This document shows, piece by piece, positions 8,431 to 17,337 of a stretch of DNA of 30,702 nt (position 1 is the stretch's first letter; every line of letters begins with the position of its first letter). The notes beneath the pieces were generated by a model. That model did no database searches. It was not told where the DNA came from and saw nothing but the letters and a program-made list of their open reading frames with translations. The DNA is from Clostridia bacterium (GTDB lineage Bacteria > Bacillota_A > Clostridia > Oscillospirales > CAG-272): NCBI GenBank assembly GCA_017632155.1, contig JAGBRZ010000005.1:1-30702 (forward strand). The letters are read 5' to 3'. Position numbers and translations under genes: made by a program.

Positions 8431-9609
8431 TTATTCCGGATTGACCATAGCGCCGGGTTCGATCACTGCATTATCTTCAACGGTAATATCTGCCCCGATA
8501 ACGGCGATCTCGCCGCCCCTCGGACCGCCAACCTTGGCACCCTTGCCGATCTGAACGCGGGCGTCGATGATGGAATATTCAACGGTTGCACCCTCTGCAA
8601 TGGTTACGTCTTCCATAATTACAGAGTCGATGACAGATGCACCCTCGCAAACAGTTACGCCGGGGCCGAGAACCGAGCCGCGAACGGTGCCATAGATCTT
8701 GCATCCCTCGGTAATGCTTGAATTTTCAACAACGCCGTTTCCGCCAACGTACTGGGGAGCGCGTGCAAAATGGCGTGCGTAGATGCGCCATTTTTCATCA
8801 TTGAGCTTAAGGGCGGGATCGCTGCCGAGCATATCCATATTCGCCTCCCAAAGAGAGGAAATGGTTCCAACGTCCTTCCAATAGCCCTCAAAGGAATATG
8901 CATACATCTTCTCACCTGCCGCAAGCATTGCGGGAATGATGTTCTTGCCGAAGTCATTGCTCGAATTCTCGTCTGCCTCGTCGGCGATAAGATACTCGGC
9001 AAGCTTCTTCTTGTTGAAGATATAGATACCCATTGAAGCCTGTGTGGAATCGGGATTCTTCGGCTTTTCGGAGAACTTCCAAATCTTGCCGTCCTCGTAT
9101 GTGCTCATAATACCAAAGCGGCTTGCTTCCTCGAGGGGCACGTCGATGCAGGCGATAGTGCAATCCGCACCGCGACGCTTATGGAATGCGAGCATTGCGG
9201 CATAGTCCATCTTGTAGATATGGTCACCCGAGAGGATGAGAACGTAATCGGGATCATACTGATCGATGAACTGCAGATTCTGATAAATTGCATTTGCGGT
9301 GCCCTTATACCAGTCTGCCTTTTCCTTGCCCTGATAGGGGGGCAGGATCTTTACGCCTCCGTAGGTACGGTCAAGGTCCCAGGGCAGACCGTTGCCGATG
9401 TAATCGTTGAGAAGAAGGGGTTGATACTGCGTCAGCACACCGACGGTATCAATACCGGAGTTTACGCAGTTTGAAAGAGTAAAATCGATGATGCGGTACT
9501 TTCCACCGAAGGAGACCGCAGGTTTTGCAAGACGGGTGGTAAGCGCGTAAAGACGGCTGCCTTGTCCGCCAGCAAGGAGCATGGCTACACATTCTTTTTT
9601 CTTGAACAT
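8431..9609 (-). CDS. glgC: Glucose-1-phosphate adenylyltransferase, catalytic subunit
   Basis: Makes ADP-glucose from ATP and glucose 1-phosphate, the committed step of glycogen synthesis. The 392-residue protein has the nucleotide loop GGQGSRL (14-20), [15 protein letters not shown] (29-43), the sugar/metal motif SGDH (127-130) and FSEKPK (179-184). A C-terminal beta-helix follows from about residue 290. The start ATG at 9609 has GGAGG about 11 nt upstream, and this site lies inside the glgB 3' end, which overlaps glgC by 25 bp. The partner glgD follows directly. Allosteric control by glycolytic intermediates is typical of the family, but the effector cannot be read from sequence. Confidence 0.97.
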   Translation of the reverse strand: MFKKKECVAMLLAGGQGSRLYALTTRLAKPAVSFGGKYRIIDFTLSNCVNSGIDTVGVLTQYQPLLLNDYIGNGLPWDLDRTYGGVKILPPYQGKEKADWYKGTANAIYQNLQFIDQYDPDYVLILSGDHIYKMDYAAMLAFHKRRGADCTIACIDVPLEEASRFGIMSTYEDGKIWKFSEKPKNPDSTQASMGIYIFNKKKLAEYLIADEADENSSNDFGKNIIPAMLAAGEKMYAYSFEGYWKDVGTISSLWEANMDMLGSDPALKLNDEKWRIYARHFARAPQYVGGNGVVENSSITEGCKIYGTVRGSVLGPGVTVCEGASVIDSVIMEDVTIAEGATVEYSIIDARVQIGKGAKVGGPRGGEIAVIGADITVEDNAVIEPGAMVNPE

Positions 9610-11540
9610 TGCTTTTTGTTCCTCCCTTTGGGATTTATGATAACGACACCTTGTGTCGAATTGGGTACATCGCGTTTGATCTCTTTTTCGAGCCTGAAAA
9701 TATGAGCCGCGTGGGGTGCAACTCTGATAGAGAGCGACTCATCTCTATTATGCATTGGAATTTCTTCACTGCGGAGTATGCCCTCGTGAGTAACTCCTCC
9801 GCCGCCGTATTCGAGCCTGTCGGATGAGAAAACCTCTTTCCATTCACCCGAAATCGGAACACCGAAGCGGTATTCGGGATAATAAACGGGACTGAAGTTT
9901 ATCACTGCAACGAGTCTGCCCTCTCCGTCCGATCGGGAAAAGACTATGACACCGCCCTCCGCGTTATCGGCATCGATCCATTCACATCCGTCCCAACCGA
10001 GATCGCGTTTCCAAAGCTCGGGGGAGGAAAGATAAAGATGATTAAGATCAGCGGTAAATCGCTTGAATTTGGCGTGCATCTCATAGTCAAGCATAAACCA
10101 TTCAAGGCTTTCTTCATAAGCCCATTCGCGGAAGGGCGCGTATTCCGTGCCCATAAAAATCAGTTTTTTGCCCGGATGCATCATCATCCAGCAAAGTCCC
10201 CCGCGCGCACCCGCAAACTTGTTCCAATAGTCGCCGGGGTGGCGGTCGAGATATGACTTTTTGCCGTGAACGACCTCATCGTGCGAGATCGGGAGCATAT
10301 ATTTCTCGCCGAAGGAATAAAGAAGCGAAAAGGTGAGTTTATCGTGGTGGTATTTGCGGAAGATGGGGTCTGTTTCGGCATAGGAAAGATTGTCGTTCAT
10401 CCATCCCATATTCCACTTGTAGGTAAAGCCGAGAGCATCGTCCCCCTCGCCCGTGATATCTATTTGTGCGGCAGACTCTTCCGCGATCATCATAAGTGCG
10501 GGATATGCCCCCGCAAGATGCGCGTTGAGTTTTTTGAAAAATGCGATCGCTTCAAGGCAACGGTTGTCGCCGTATACGTTCGGCACCCACTCGTCGGGGC
10601 GTCTGTCATAATCGAGATATAGCATTGAAGCAACGGCATCAACGCGTAAGCCGTCGATATGAAATACCTCTGCCCAATAGGTAGCGTTTGAAACAAGGAA
10701 GGACTGCACCTCGGGGCGTCCGACGTCAAAGCGTCTTGTTCCCCACCCCGCATGCTCTATGCGGTCAGAGCCCTGATACTCATAAAGAGGTTGTCCGTCA
10801 AATTCATAAAGTCCGTGGGCATCCTTCGGGAAATGCGCGGGCACCCAGTCGAGGATAATACCTATCCCCGCACCGTGTGCGGCATCAACAAAAGCGCAGA
10901 AATCCTCGGGCGTACCGAAGCGAGATGTGGGGGCATAATATCCCGTAACCTGATACCCCCAGGAGCCGTCAAAGGGATGCTCCGCGATCGGCATCAGCTC
11001 AATGTGGGTATACCCCATCTGCTTTGCGTAGGGTATCAGCTCGTCCGCAAGCTCGGTATATGAATAATACGAATTATCCTCGTGGCGCTTCCAGGAGCCG
11101 AGATGGACCTCATAGACGTTTATCGGACGGTCATATTTTCTCGCATTGGGGCGGAAAGACATCCATCCGCCGTCATTCCATTTATATGAAAGCGCACCAA
11201 AATCTATGACCGATGCGGTTTCGGGCGGGCATTCGGCATAGGGAGCATAAGGGTCTGCCTTCATAATCTCTCTGCCGTCAGCTGTGCGGATACGGAATTT
11301 GTAGCGTGTTCCGCGGGGGAATACATCAGTGAATATCTCCCATATACCGCCCTCGGTAACGCGAGTCATCGGGAGCCCCGCGCCCCACAAGTCAAAATCT
11401 CCGCAAAGGGAAACAGCGGTGGCATTGGGCGCCCAAACGCGGAAGGACATTTGCCCGTTCTCAATATGGGGACCGAAATATTCGTATGCCTTGTAATTCG
11501 TTCCCTGATGAAAATAATACGCCGCAAGATTTTCAGTCAT
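9585..11540 (-). CDS. glgB: 1,4-alpha-glucan branching enzyme
   Basis: First gene of the glycogen operon; forms alpha-1,6 branches (GH13). It has an N-terminal CBM48-type domain (about 25-115, [18 protein letters not shown]) and then the barrel with [17 protein letters not shown] (231-237), [12 protein letters not shown] with nucleophile D301, MIAEES with acid/base E354, and the branching-enzyme signature [10 protein letters not shown] with D421. Length is 651 residues. GGGAGGG lies 8 nt before the ATG at 11540. The extreme C-terminus, about 30 residues past the beta-sandwich, is Lys/Asn-rich and encoded across the glgC ribosome site, overlapping glgC by 25 bp, so it may be a recent extension. 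A near-consensus promoter lies about 60 bp upstream. Confidence 0.96.
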   Translation of the reverse strand: MTENLAAYYFHQGTNYKAYEYFGPHIENGQMSFRVWAPNATAVSLCGDFDLWGAGLPMTRVTEGGIWEIFTDVFPRGTRYKFRIRTADGREIMKADPYAPYAECPPETASVIDFGALSYKWNDGGWMSFRPNARKYDRPINVYEVHLGSWKRHEDNSYYSYTELADELIPYAKQMGYTHIELMPIAEHPFDGSWGYQVTGYYAPTSRFGTPEDFCAFVDAAHGAGIGIILDWVPAHFPKDAHGLYEFDGQPLYEYQGSDRIEHAGWGTRRFDVGRPEVQSFLVSNATYWAEVFHIDGLRVDAVASMLYLDYDRRPDEWVPNVYGDNRCLEAIAFFKKLNAHLAGAYPALMMIAEESAAQIDITGEGDDALGFTYKWNMGWMNDNLSYAETDPIFRKYHHDKLTFSLLYSFGEKYMLPISHDEVVHGKKSYLDRHPGDYWNKFAGARGGLCWMMMHPGKKLIFMGTEYAPFREWAYEESLEWFMLDYEMHAKFKRFTADLNHLYLSSPELWKRDLGWDGCEWIDADNAEGGVIVFSRSDGEGRLVAVINFSPVYYPEYRFGVPISGEWKEVFSSDRLEYGGGGVTHEGILRSEEIPMHNRDESLSIRVAPHAAHIFRLEKEIKRDVPNSTQGVVIINPKGRNKKQCSRKKNV

Positions 11541-11602
11541 TCGAGCTTCCCTCCCTTTACACTTTTATTACCAAACAATGTAATTAAATTATATATAATA
11601 AT

Positions 11603-11632
11603 ATTATACTACACTCACCACGCCAAAGTCAA
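11603..11632 (-). promoter_or_regulatory. Promoter of the glycogen operon
   Basis: On the minus strand TTGACT (11632-11627) and TATAAT (11608-11603) are separated by 18 bp, a near-consensus housekeeping sigma site. Transcription should start near 11596, leaving a leader of about 55 nt before glgB. The leader is AT-rich and I see no riboswitch or strong hairpin in it. No catabolite (cre-like) operator was recognised. Confidence 0.8.
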
Positions 11633-11692
11633 GCCTCTTGGATTTATTATATTATAAATTTTATCGGTTTATTCCAATTTTAAATTAAAAAA

Positions 11693-11718
11693 GCACCGCT
11701 CCATTTGAAGAGCGGTGC
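11693..11718 (-). terminator. Intrinsic terminator of the ABC/CBS operon
   Basis: A 9-bp perfect stem (GCACCGCTC at 11693-11701 with GAGCGGTGC at 11710-11718) and an 8-nt loop. On the minus strand it is followed at once by six T residues (the A run at 11687-11692). It lies 7 bp beyond the CBS gene stop and insulates the glycogen operon promoter from upstream transcription. Confidence 0.9.
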
Positions 11719-11724
11719 AAAATG

Positions 11725-12132
11725 CTATTTTTTCGGTTTTACGTTTTTATAGTAATCAAGCATTCGGTTCCTTGTGACTATGCCTATGAACGCTCCGTTA
11801 TCGTCAGTAACGGGTAGGAAGTTGTGCGTCATAAGTCCCTCAAGGAGTTCATCTGCCTTTGCCGTGATCTTGACGGGCGGGTTACGGTCGGGCTTGAGAA
11901 TATCCGCGATGTGAAGATCCTCACATTCCTCCATACTTGCGCCGCCAATGTCGACAAGATTCCAAAGCAGATCGCCTTCGCTGAGCGTGCCTACGTATTT
12001 TCCCTGCTTTGTGAGCACTGGGATCGCGGTGTAGCCGTGATAACGCATTTTTTCGAGCCCCTGACGGAAGGTATCGTCATCCTCAAGAGTTGCTACCTGA
12101 CTTTTCGGTATAAGGAAAAACGCCGCGTTCAT
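11725..12132 (-). CDS. CBS-domain pair protein
   Basis: A 135-residue protein made of two CBS repeats (about 8-58 and 74-127; note HGYTAIPVLTKQGKYVGTLSEGDL and THNFLPVTDDNGAFIGIVTRN). CBS pairs bind adenosyl ligands such as AMP, ATP or cyclic dinucleotides and usually regulate a partner protein. It starts one base after the DUF4340 gene stop (TGAGATG) with little ribosome site, so translation is probably coupled. It is the last gene of the Gld-like ABC operon, just before the terminator. Its role there is unknown: it could sense energy state or a nucleotide signal for the transporter. The family assignment is firm; the link to the transporter rests on position only. Confidence 0.88.
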   Translation of the reverse strand: MNAAFFLIPKSQVATLEDDDTFRQGLEKMRYHGYTAIPVLTKQGKYVGTLSEGDLLWNLVDIGGASMEECEDLHIADILKPDRNPPVKITAKADELLEGLMTHNFLPVTDDNGAFIGIVTRNRMLDYYKNVKPKK

Positions 12133-12133
12133 C

Positions 12134-13594
12134 TCAAACCGCCTTTGTGCCGAGTGATGTGATCATATCGATAATAGCTTGCACATCCTCAAGCGTAACG
12201 AGCTGATCTGCTCTGCCGTTGAAGTTCACAAGGCAGTAATTCTGACTGTATCTTTCGATGATCATATCAAGCTTCGGCGCGTCGCCCGCGTTGAATGCGA
12301 TCTCCACCGCAAACATTTCTGCGGGTTCAACCAATGAAGCATCGTCCGCGAAAAATTCAACGTTAGACTTTGCGCTGAGGTTTTCAAGCGCCTTCACAAG
12401 TGCCGAGATCGCTTCTGCATCGTTAGTTGCAGAGGAAGTAAACGAGGTATTGCCGTCTGTGGTCTTGACGTTTACGGTAACGGTATTCGCGCCCGAGGTA
12501 AACGTCATAAAGTCAACGAATTCGTAATTCGGCAACCATACCTCATCGGGCAGAAGCTGAGCACGAGTCGAGGAAAGCAGAGTTGCCCACTCGTCGGACG
12601 AGGCGAGGAGATATACGAGCTTTGAGTCATCTGTGTGCGCATAGATCTTGCCATCCTCTGTCTGCGAGCCAAGATAAACGACGTATTCCTTCTTTTCAAG
12701 CACCTCGGTTTCACCCTCTGCGGCATTATAAAAAATAACGATCTTATGGGTATCCGAGAATCCGTAGTTGCCGGTGGAATAGTCGAGTCCGACACATTCA
12801 TCAAACGAAAGCCCAGTGACGAGGGAGGCAAGAGTATCCGCAACATCACCGTCGACAGGATAGCCGGGCGCAATAACCGACGAAGAAGAAATAGACTTAT
12901 GATCTATGTTGTAGTACCATTCGTATCTGTTAGTGTATTCGCTTGGTTTGCCCGAAGGATAATAGCTGAATATAGTGTAAAATTCATCAAGTTGGGGGTA
13001 ATATTCCACCCTGTTTATTTTTGCTTCTGTTATCGCAGGCGGGGTTTCCTCAAGCACGAAATCAAAAATTTCAAGCTCAAGAGAGGTCTTCACCGCGGCA
13101 TCAATCATATAAACCGTATTCGGTGCGCCCGCTTCGGAGAGGTAGTAATTACCGTTAAAGGAATTGATATTACCGATAAGGAATTCCTTCTGTGAGCCGT
13201 CCGAGAAAATGAATTTCACCTTCATTGAGGGATCGTCAAGTCCGTACTCGACAAGCTCTTCGGCAGTAACGCCTTCGAGCTTATACTTGGATTTTGCGTC
13301 ATTAAGAGCAGTAACAACGGTTGCAAAAGCCATATTATCAAGCGGAACCTCGCCGTTTTCGCTCCAGTCCCATTCGGTAGCCTTGTCATTGAGGGCAAAG
13401 CTCAAAGAGTTTTCTCCCTGAGTCAATTCAAGCCCGACAAGCAGGGTATGATCTATTGTCGCAACGGCATAAGTTTCATCGCCCGAGGTATCCTCGGGTG
13501 TGTCCTCGCTCCACATCGGGCTCGCCACAAGATAGACGATAAGAAGCAGAACGAGCAGGAGCAACATAATTATTATTGATTTGATCTTTTTCAT
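12134..13594 (-). CDS. DUF4340 domain protein, membrane-anchored
   Basis: About 486 residues with one N-terminal membrane helix (MKKIKSIIIMLLLLVLLLIV) and a large extracytoplasmic domain. The domain contains recurring segments in the pattern of DUF4340 proteins: an internal YGLDDPS.KVKFIFSDGSQKEF.IG unit and VYMIDAAV. DUF4340 genes commonly stand beside GldG-like genes in ABC operons of unknown cargo. The ATG at 13594 is chosen because the protein then begins directly with the membrane anchor; the frame is open to 13687 but the upstream part is the shadow of the preceding gene. It begins 8 bp after that gene. The ribosome site is weak, so coupling is likely. The biochemical function is unknown. 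Confidence 0.85.
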   Translation of the reverse strand: MKKIKSIIIMLLLLVLLLIVYLVASPMWSEDTPEDTSGDETYAVATIDHTLLVGLELTQGENSLSFALNDKATEWDWSENGEVPLDNMAFATVVTALNDAKSKYKLEGVTAEELVEYGLDDPSMKVKFIFSDGSQKEFLIGNINSFNGNYYLSEAGAPNTVYMIDAAVKTSLELEIFDFVLEETPPAITEAKINRVEYYPQLDEFYTIFSYYPSGKPSEYTNRYEWYYNIDHKSISSSSVIAPGYPVDGDVADTLASLVTGLSFDECVGLDYSTGNYGFSDTHKIVIFYNAAEGETEVLEKKEYVVYLGSQTEDGKIYAHTDDSKLVYLLASSDEWATLLSSTRAQLLPDEVWLPNYEFVDFMTFTSGANTVTVNVKTTDGNTSFTSSATNDAEAISALVKALENLSAKSNVEFFADDASLVEPAEMFAVEIAFNAGDAPKLDMIIERYSQNYCLVNFNGRADQLVTLEDVQAIIDMITSLGTKAV

Positions 13595-13602
13595 TTTTCT
13601 GA

Positions 13603-15063
13603 TTATCTGCGGCGGCGCCAGAGCCAATATGCCACGCCTCCGCCAAGAACCGCACCGGGAACGATAAAGATGAGAATGACTCCCCATACATTGGCATCGG
13701 TCGCAGTGGTGGTGATAGTGGGCTCGGAAAGCTCAATACCGGGGATCTCGGGTAGCGACGAAGTATAATTACCCGTCAGCCAAGCGCTTGCGGTATAGAA
13801 AGCATAGAAGTTTCCGCCGTTTGTGCGGCTGATAAGACTTTCGTTGAGAAGCTCGCCCGAAGCGATCCAAAGAAGCTTGCCGCCTTCGCTCTTTTCAGCA
13901 ACAACAGCAAGGTTCTTCTCGGAAGCCTCGCCCTTTGTTCCCGAAACTACGGAATATGCTTTATCCGATGTGGTAAAGAGGGGGGATACTGTCACGCCGT
14001 TCATTTCCGACGAAATAATAGCGTGGGTGTTTGCGACAAGCACGGGATAACCCTGCTGTGCGATAAAGGAAACAGACTCGTGGGAGGAAGATATGGTGGG
14101 ATAAATATATCCGGGAACGTCGGGGTAGTGAGCATTCGCATCGCCCTCGTTGACGGTTCCCGCCTCCGCGGAAAGTCCGAACTCCGATGCAATAGAAGCA
14201 ATATTCTTGAAGGAATCTGCGCCCGCAGAGGTGATGAGGAGCAGATTTCCGCCGTTTGCAAGATAGTTCGAAACGGTTGCCGCCTCGACCGACGTGAGAT
14301 CCGATGTGGGATTGTTGATAACGAGGCAGGTGCAATCCTCGGGAATCGGCTCGCCGAGAGCAACGTTGACCACGTCATACTTCATACCGTAAGCCTCAAG
14401 ATTCTTTGATACGATCTCGGGGAATTCAGCCTCACCGTGACCATTCAGAAGATACATCGAGGGAATCGATTCGGCGGTTACGTACTCAACTCCGAGAGTG
14501 AGGACGCTGTCAAAATACTGAACGGGTGTGAAGGTATAGCCGTAATATGACTCGTACATCGCGCCGTAGCTTGCATATTCGTCATAAGGCATCGAATAAT
14601 TGAGTTCAGCGTTGTAGAAAAGGATGAAATCATAGTAGTCAATGACCTTAAATCTCTTGTCGCTTTCGATGATAAGGCTGTTTTCGTTGAGGGTTTCGGT
14701 CTGATATTTTTCAAGGAAGGAGGGATCGCGCGCGGGATCTACTCTCTTAACCGTAAAATTCGGATTCATCGAGGTGTATCTTTCAACGAATGTTTCAAGA
14801 TCAGCATCCTCATATCCGTCGGTGCAGATATAGTAAACGGTGACCTTTTCCTTGATGCCCGAAATGAAGTTCTGGCTTGTGCCGGAAATGTCGAATTTGC
14901 CCGTGCCGCTTGTGTCGATCATTGTCAGCTTCGAGGGCAGCGAGCCGACGATCATATTGACGATAACGAGAACGGCAAGGAGGATAAGCGACATAATTAC
15001 CGCATAGGTGCCGCTCTTTCCGCGTCTGTCAAAGAGGGGCTTTTTATTTGTATTCTTATTCAT
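13603..15063 (-). CDS. GldG-like ABC transporter auxiliary protein
   Basis: A 486-residue protein with a membrane helix near the N-terminus (about 19-41), a long extracytoplasmic domain of the ABC_transp_aux (GldG/IftA-like) type, and a C-terminal membrane helix ending in WLWRRRR. Supporting features are the thioredoxin/ThuA-like segments KVTVYYICTDGYEDADL, and YLLNGHGEAEF followed by DCTCLVINNPTSDLT. Such proteins pair with an ATPase and permease; in Bacteroidetes the homologues belong to the gliding machinery, but in Firmicutes the cargo is unknown. GGAGG lies 7 nt before the ATG at 15063, 15 bp after the permease gene. The gene is intact. Confidence 0.88.
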   Translation of the reverse strand: MNKNTNKKPLFDRRGKSGTYAVIMSLILLAVLVIVNMIVGSLPSKLTMIDTSGTGKFDISGTSQNFISGIKEKVTVYYICTDGYEDADLETFVERYTSMNPNFTVKRVDPARDPSFLEKYQTETLNENSLIIESDKRFKVIDYYDFILFYNAELNYSMPYDEYASYGAMYESYYGYTFTPVQYFDSVLTLGVEYVTAESIPSMYLLNGHGEAEFPEIVSKNLEAYGMKYDVVNVALGEPIPEDCTCLVINNPTSDLTSVEAATVSNYLANGGNLLLITSAGADSFKNIASIASEFGLSAEAGTVNEGDANAHYPDVPGYIYPTISSSHESVSFIAQQGYPVLVANTHAIISSEMNGVTVSPLFTTSDKAYSVVSGTKGEASEKNLAVVAEKSEGGKLLWIASGELLNESLISRTNGGNFYAFYTASAWLTGNYTSSLPEIPGIELSEPTITTTATDANVWGVILIFIVPGAVLGGGVAYWLWRRRR

Positions 15064-15078
15064 AACAGCACCTCCGTA

Positions 15079-15942
15079 TCAGCTCCAACGGCGCTTGTCG
15101 AAGGACTGCACCGTCAGGAAAATGAAGAAAATTGCAAAGGAAATGTAATAAACGATAGCTCCGACATCAAAAATACCGCCAAGGAAGGTGTAAAATCTGT
15201 CAAAGAGAGCGAGATATTCAAGCGTCTTCGGGAAAAGTGATGCAAACGCCTCGGAATTGATGACGTAAGCAACCGCAAGCGGGATCACGGTCACGCATCC
15301 GACGATCGAAGTGATGACGTAGTTTCTCGTAAGGAGAAATACAATTGCAGTAAGAATAACCGCAAGCGCAATAAATCCGATAAGAGAAGCGATTGCCGAC
15401 GCGGGGATCATACCAACCAACGAGCCGAGAAGATAGAGTCCAAGTGAGGAAGCAATACCGAGAATAGCCGCAATGAGCTGATTTTCGGTCAGAGAGGAAA
15501 CGAATGTGCAAACTGCGATAAGTGCCGCTCCGAGCAAGAAGAATCCGAGAAGCGCACCGTATGCGGATGCAAAATTAACTGCGCCAAACATACCGAGAAT
15601 AACGGGAGTTGCGCCCATACCAAGGCAAGCCACGCCCCAAACGGCAAGCATTGCAAAATATTTGCCGAGTATGACCTCCGTCGAGCTTACGGGAAGCGAA
15701 TAGAGGAGCATATCCGTCTTTGCTCGTCTGTCCTCCGACATTGAGCGCATTGTGAGAATGGGAACGATGAGCATCAGCACGGTGACAAGATTGCTCAGCG
15801 CATATTCATACGCCGCATACTGTCCGATAAGATTGAGTGCAGTTGCAAAGATTCCGGAAAAGAGCCAGAGCACGCCGATAAAGACGTAGCCCGACATATT
15901 GATAAAATAGGATTTGAATTCACGTTTGAAAATAGCAATCAT
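15079..15942 (-). CDS. ABC-2 type permease, GldF-like
   Basis: A 287-residue polytopic membrane protein with about six hydrophobic segments. It begins MIAIFKREFKSYFINMSGYV, a typical start for ABC-2 permeases of the GldF type, and has the cytoplasmic-loop sequence MRSMSEDRRAKTDMLLYSLP shared with that family. Its ATG overlaps the ATPase stop by one base (TAATG), showing translational coupling. It should form the membrane channel with the ATPase encoded just upstream and the GldG-like protein downstream. The exported substrate cannot be predicted. Confidence 0.92.
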   Translation of the reverse strand: MIAIFKREFKSYFINMSGYVFIGVLWLFSGIFATALNLIGQYAAYEYALSNLVTVLMLIVPILTMRSMSEDRRAKTDMLLYSLPVSSTEVILGKYFAMLAVWGVACLGMGATPVILGMFGAVNFASAYGALLGFFLLGAALIAVCTFVSSLTENQLIAAILGIASSLGLYLLGSLVGMIPASAIASLIGFIALAVILTAIVFLLTRNYVITSIVGCVTVIPLAVAYVINSEAFASLFPKTLEYLALFDRFYTFLGGIFDVGAIVYYISFAIFFIFLTVQSFDKRRWS

Positions 15943-17003
15943 TATTCGTCATCCTCCTCATCACTCGCCGAACTGAAGAGAGGCTTGTAGTCATCCTCTT
16001 CCTTTGCCTTCGGCTTTTCTTCATTGATCTCATTCTCTTCCTCTTCGGGCTCGGCGATGTATGCGTTGCGCTCGTCGGAGCCGTATGCGAGGCCAAGGAA
16101 GATGTCCTCGAGGGTGGTTTCGTTGGTATGCATATCAAGAATGGGCATTTTTGCAGATGCAAAGGCGTTGAAGATCGCCTCGCGGATATCCGCGCCTTCC
16201 TCTGCGATAAGAGATGCGCTGACAATGCCGCCGTTTTCTGAATATTCGGCGGACACAACACCGGAAACTGAAGAGATCAGCTTCTCTGCTCTTGCCTTGT
16301 CGCCCTTGATCTTGAGGGTGAGGGCATTGTTTCTGCCGGCACTCGCTTCAAGATTTTCAAGCGTATCGTTTGCAACGATGTTTCCGTGCGAGATGATGAT
16401 AACGTGGTCGCAGACCGCGCTGATCTCGGCAAGGATATGGCTCGAAATGATGACGGTCTTAATGCTTCCGAGCTTGCGGATAAGGTTTCTGATCTCAATG
16501 ATCTGCGCGGGGTCAAGACCTACCGTGGGCTCGTCGAGGATGATAACGTCGGGTTCGCCGATCATTGCCTGCGCAATGCCGACACGCTGACGGTAACCCT
16601 TCGAAAGATTGCGGATAAGGCGGTTTCGCACGTCATAGATCTGCGTAAGCTGCATGACCTCCTTGACGTGGCGAAGACTTTTCTCAAAAGGCACGCCCTT
16701 TGCCTCGGCAACGAACGTCAGATATTCCTTCGGAGTCATCTCGCCGTAAACGGGAGGCTGCTCGGGGAGATAACCGATATGGCGCTTCGCCTCGAGGGGC
16801 TCATCGAAAATATCGTGACCGTCAACCTTGACCTCGCCCGAGGTGGCGGCAAGACAGCCCGTGAGTATGTTCATAGTGGTCGATTTGCCCGCGCCGTTGG
16901 GACCGAGCAGACCGTATATCTTTCCGGGTTTTATATCGAAAGATATTCCGTTAACGGCAAGGTGATTGCCGTATTTTTTAGTTAGATTTCTGACCTTGAT
17001 CAA
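15942..17003 (-). CDS. ABC transporter ATPase, GldA-like
   Basis: A 353-residue ATP-binding subunit: Walker A GPNGAGKS (34-41), Q-loop Q82 in LPEQPPVY, ABC signature LSKGYRQ (133-139), Walker B VIILDEP with catalytic E158, and SSHIL switch histidine. The start is a TTG at 17003 with AAGGAGG nine nt upstream; there is no better ATG. After the nucleotide-binding domain, a C-terminal region to about residue 300 resembles the regulatory domain of ABC-2 exporters. The last 45 residues or so are strikingly acidic (PEEEENEINEEKPKAKEEDD, ending SDEEDDE) and probably disordered. First gene of the five-gene operon. A small palindromic element is inserted in its leader. Confidence 0.93.
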   Translation of the reverse strand: MIKVRNLTKKYGNHLAVNGISFDIKPGKIYGLLGPNGAGKSTTMNILTGCLAATSGEVKVDGHDIFDEPLEAKRHIGYLPEQPPVYGEMTPKEYLTFVAEAKGVPFEKSLRHVKEVMQLTQIYDVRNRLIRNLSKGYRQRVGIAQAMIGEPDVIILDEPTVGLDPAQIIEIRNLIRKLGSIKTVIISSHILAEISAVCDHVIIISHGNIVANDTLENLEASAGRNNALTLKIKGDKARAEKLISSVSGVVSAEYSENGGIVSASLIAEEGADIREAIFNAFASAKMPILDMHTNETTLEDIFLGLAYGSDERNAYIAEPEEEENEINEEKPKAKEEDDYKPLFSSASDEEDDE

Positions 17004-17020
17004 AATTCGTAACCTCCTTG

Positions 17021-17034
17021 TAAATTATACCAAT
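17021..17034. repeat. 14-bp direct repeat, left copy, flanking palindromic element 1
   Basis: TAAATTATACCAAT here is repeated exactly at 17220-17233, on either side of the element at 17035-17219. An exact 14-bp flanking repeat is what a target-site duplication would leave. Read on the minus strand it contains TGGTATAAT, an extended -10 box. Confidence 0.7.
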
Positions 17035-17219
17035 CAGCCAATTGTAAAACTGCGTTTTACAATTGAAAATCGCGCGCTTATCGCCGCTTGCCAAAATCTG
17101 CGATTTTGGCAGCTCCCCTCGGCGCGCGGACTCGCGTTGCTCGTCAGGGAGGTGTTTTTTCGGTCAGCAAAGCCGCCGAAAAAACGATTTTTATTGTATT
17201 AGCGAAAATTACAATCGGC
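17035..17219. mobile_element. MITE-like palindromic element, copy 1 (185 bp)
   Basis: The ends are imperfect inverted repeats: the left end reads AGCCAATTGTAAAA and the right end, on the opposite strand, GCCGATTGTAATTTT. Inside are three hairpins: CAATTGTAAAAC/GTTTTACAATTG (17039-17065, loop TGC), GCCAAAATC/GATTTTGGC (17090-17110, loop TGC) and GTTTTTTCGG/CCGAAAAAAC (17154-17185). It encodes no protein. A related copy is at 18584-18728. It sits between the ABC ATPase gene and its likely promoter, so it would be in the mRNA leader. No transposase is in the window, so a non-autonomous element is inferred. Confidence 0.7.
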
Positions 17220-17233
17220 TAAATTATACCAAT
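17220..17233. repeat. 14-bp direct repeat, right copy, with possible promoter of the ABC operon
   Basis: Exact second copy of TAAATTATACCAAT. On the minus strand its TGGTATAAT (TATAAT at 17228-17223) is an extended -10 box. No good -35 lies 17 bp upstream (ATTAAT at 17251-17246). It is the best candidate for the original ABC operon promoter. Confidence 0.5.
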
Positions 17234-17292
17234 ATATAGAATACCATTAATCTGTGTCGTGAGGATGATGTATTTTTGAAAAAATTATGATT

Positions 17293-17332
17293 AATAGAAG
17301 AAAGGGAGATATTTCACTCCCTTTCTTCTATT
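17293..17332 (-). terminator. Long hairpin after the HTH-GIN gene, probable terminator
   Basis: A 16-bp perfect stem, AATAGAAGAAAGGGAG at 17293-17308 with CTCCCTTTCTTCTATT at 17317-17332 and an 8-nt loop. It starts 6 bp past the stop codon of the upstream gene on the minus strand. The T-rich stretch follows about 8 nt later rather than immediately, so termination strength is uncertain, but position and stem length argue for a terminator. Confidence 0.7.
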
Positions 17333-17337
17333 GAAGG

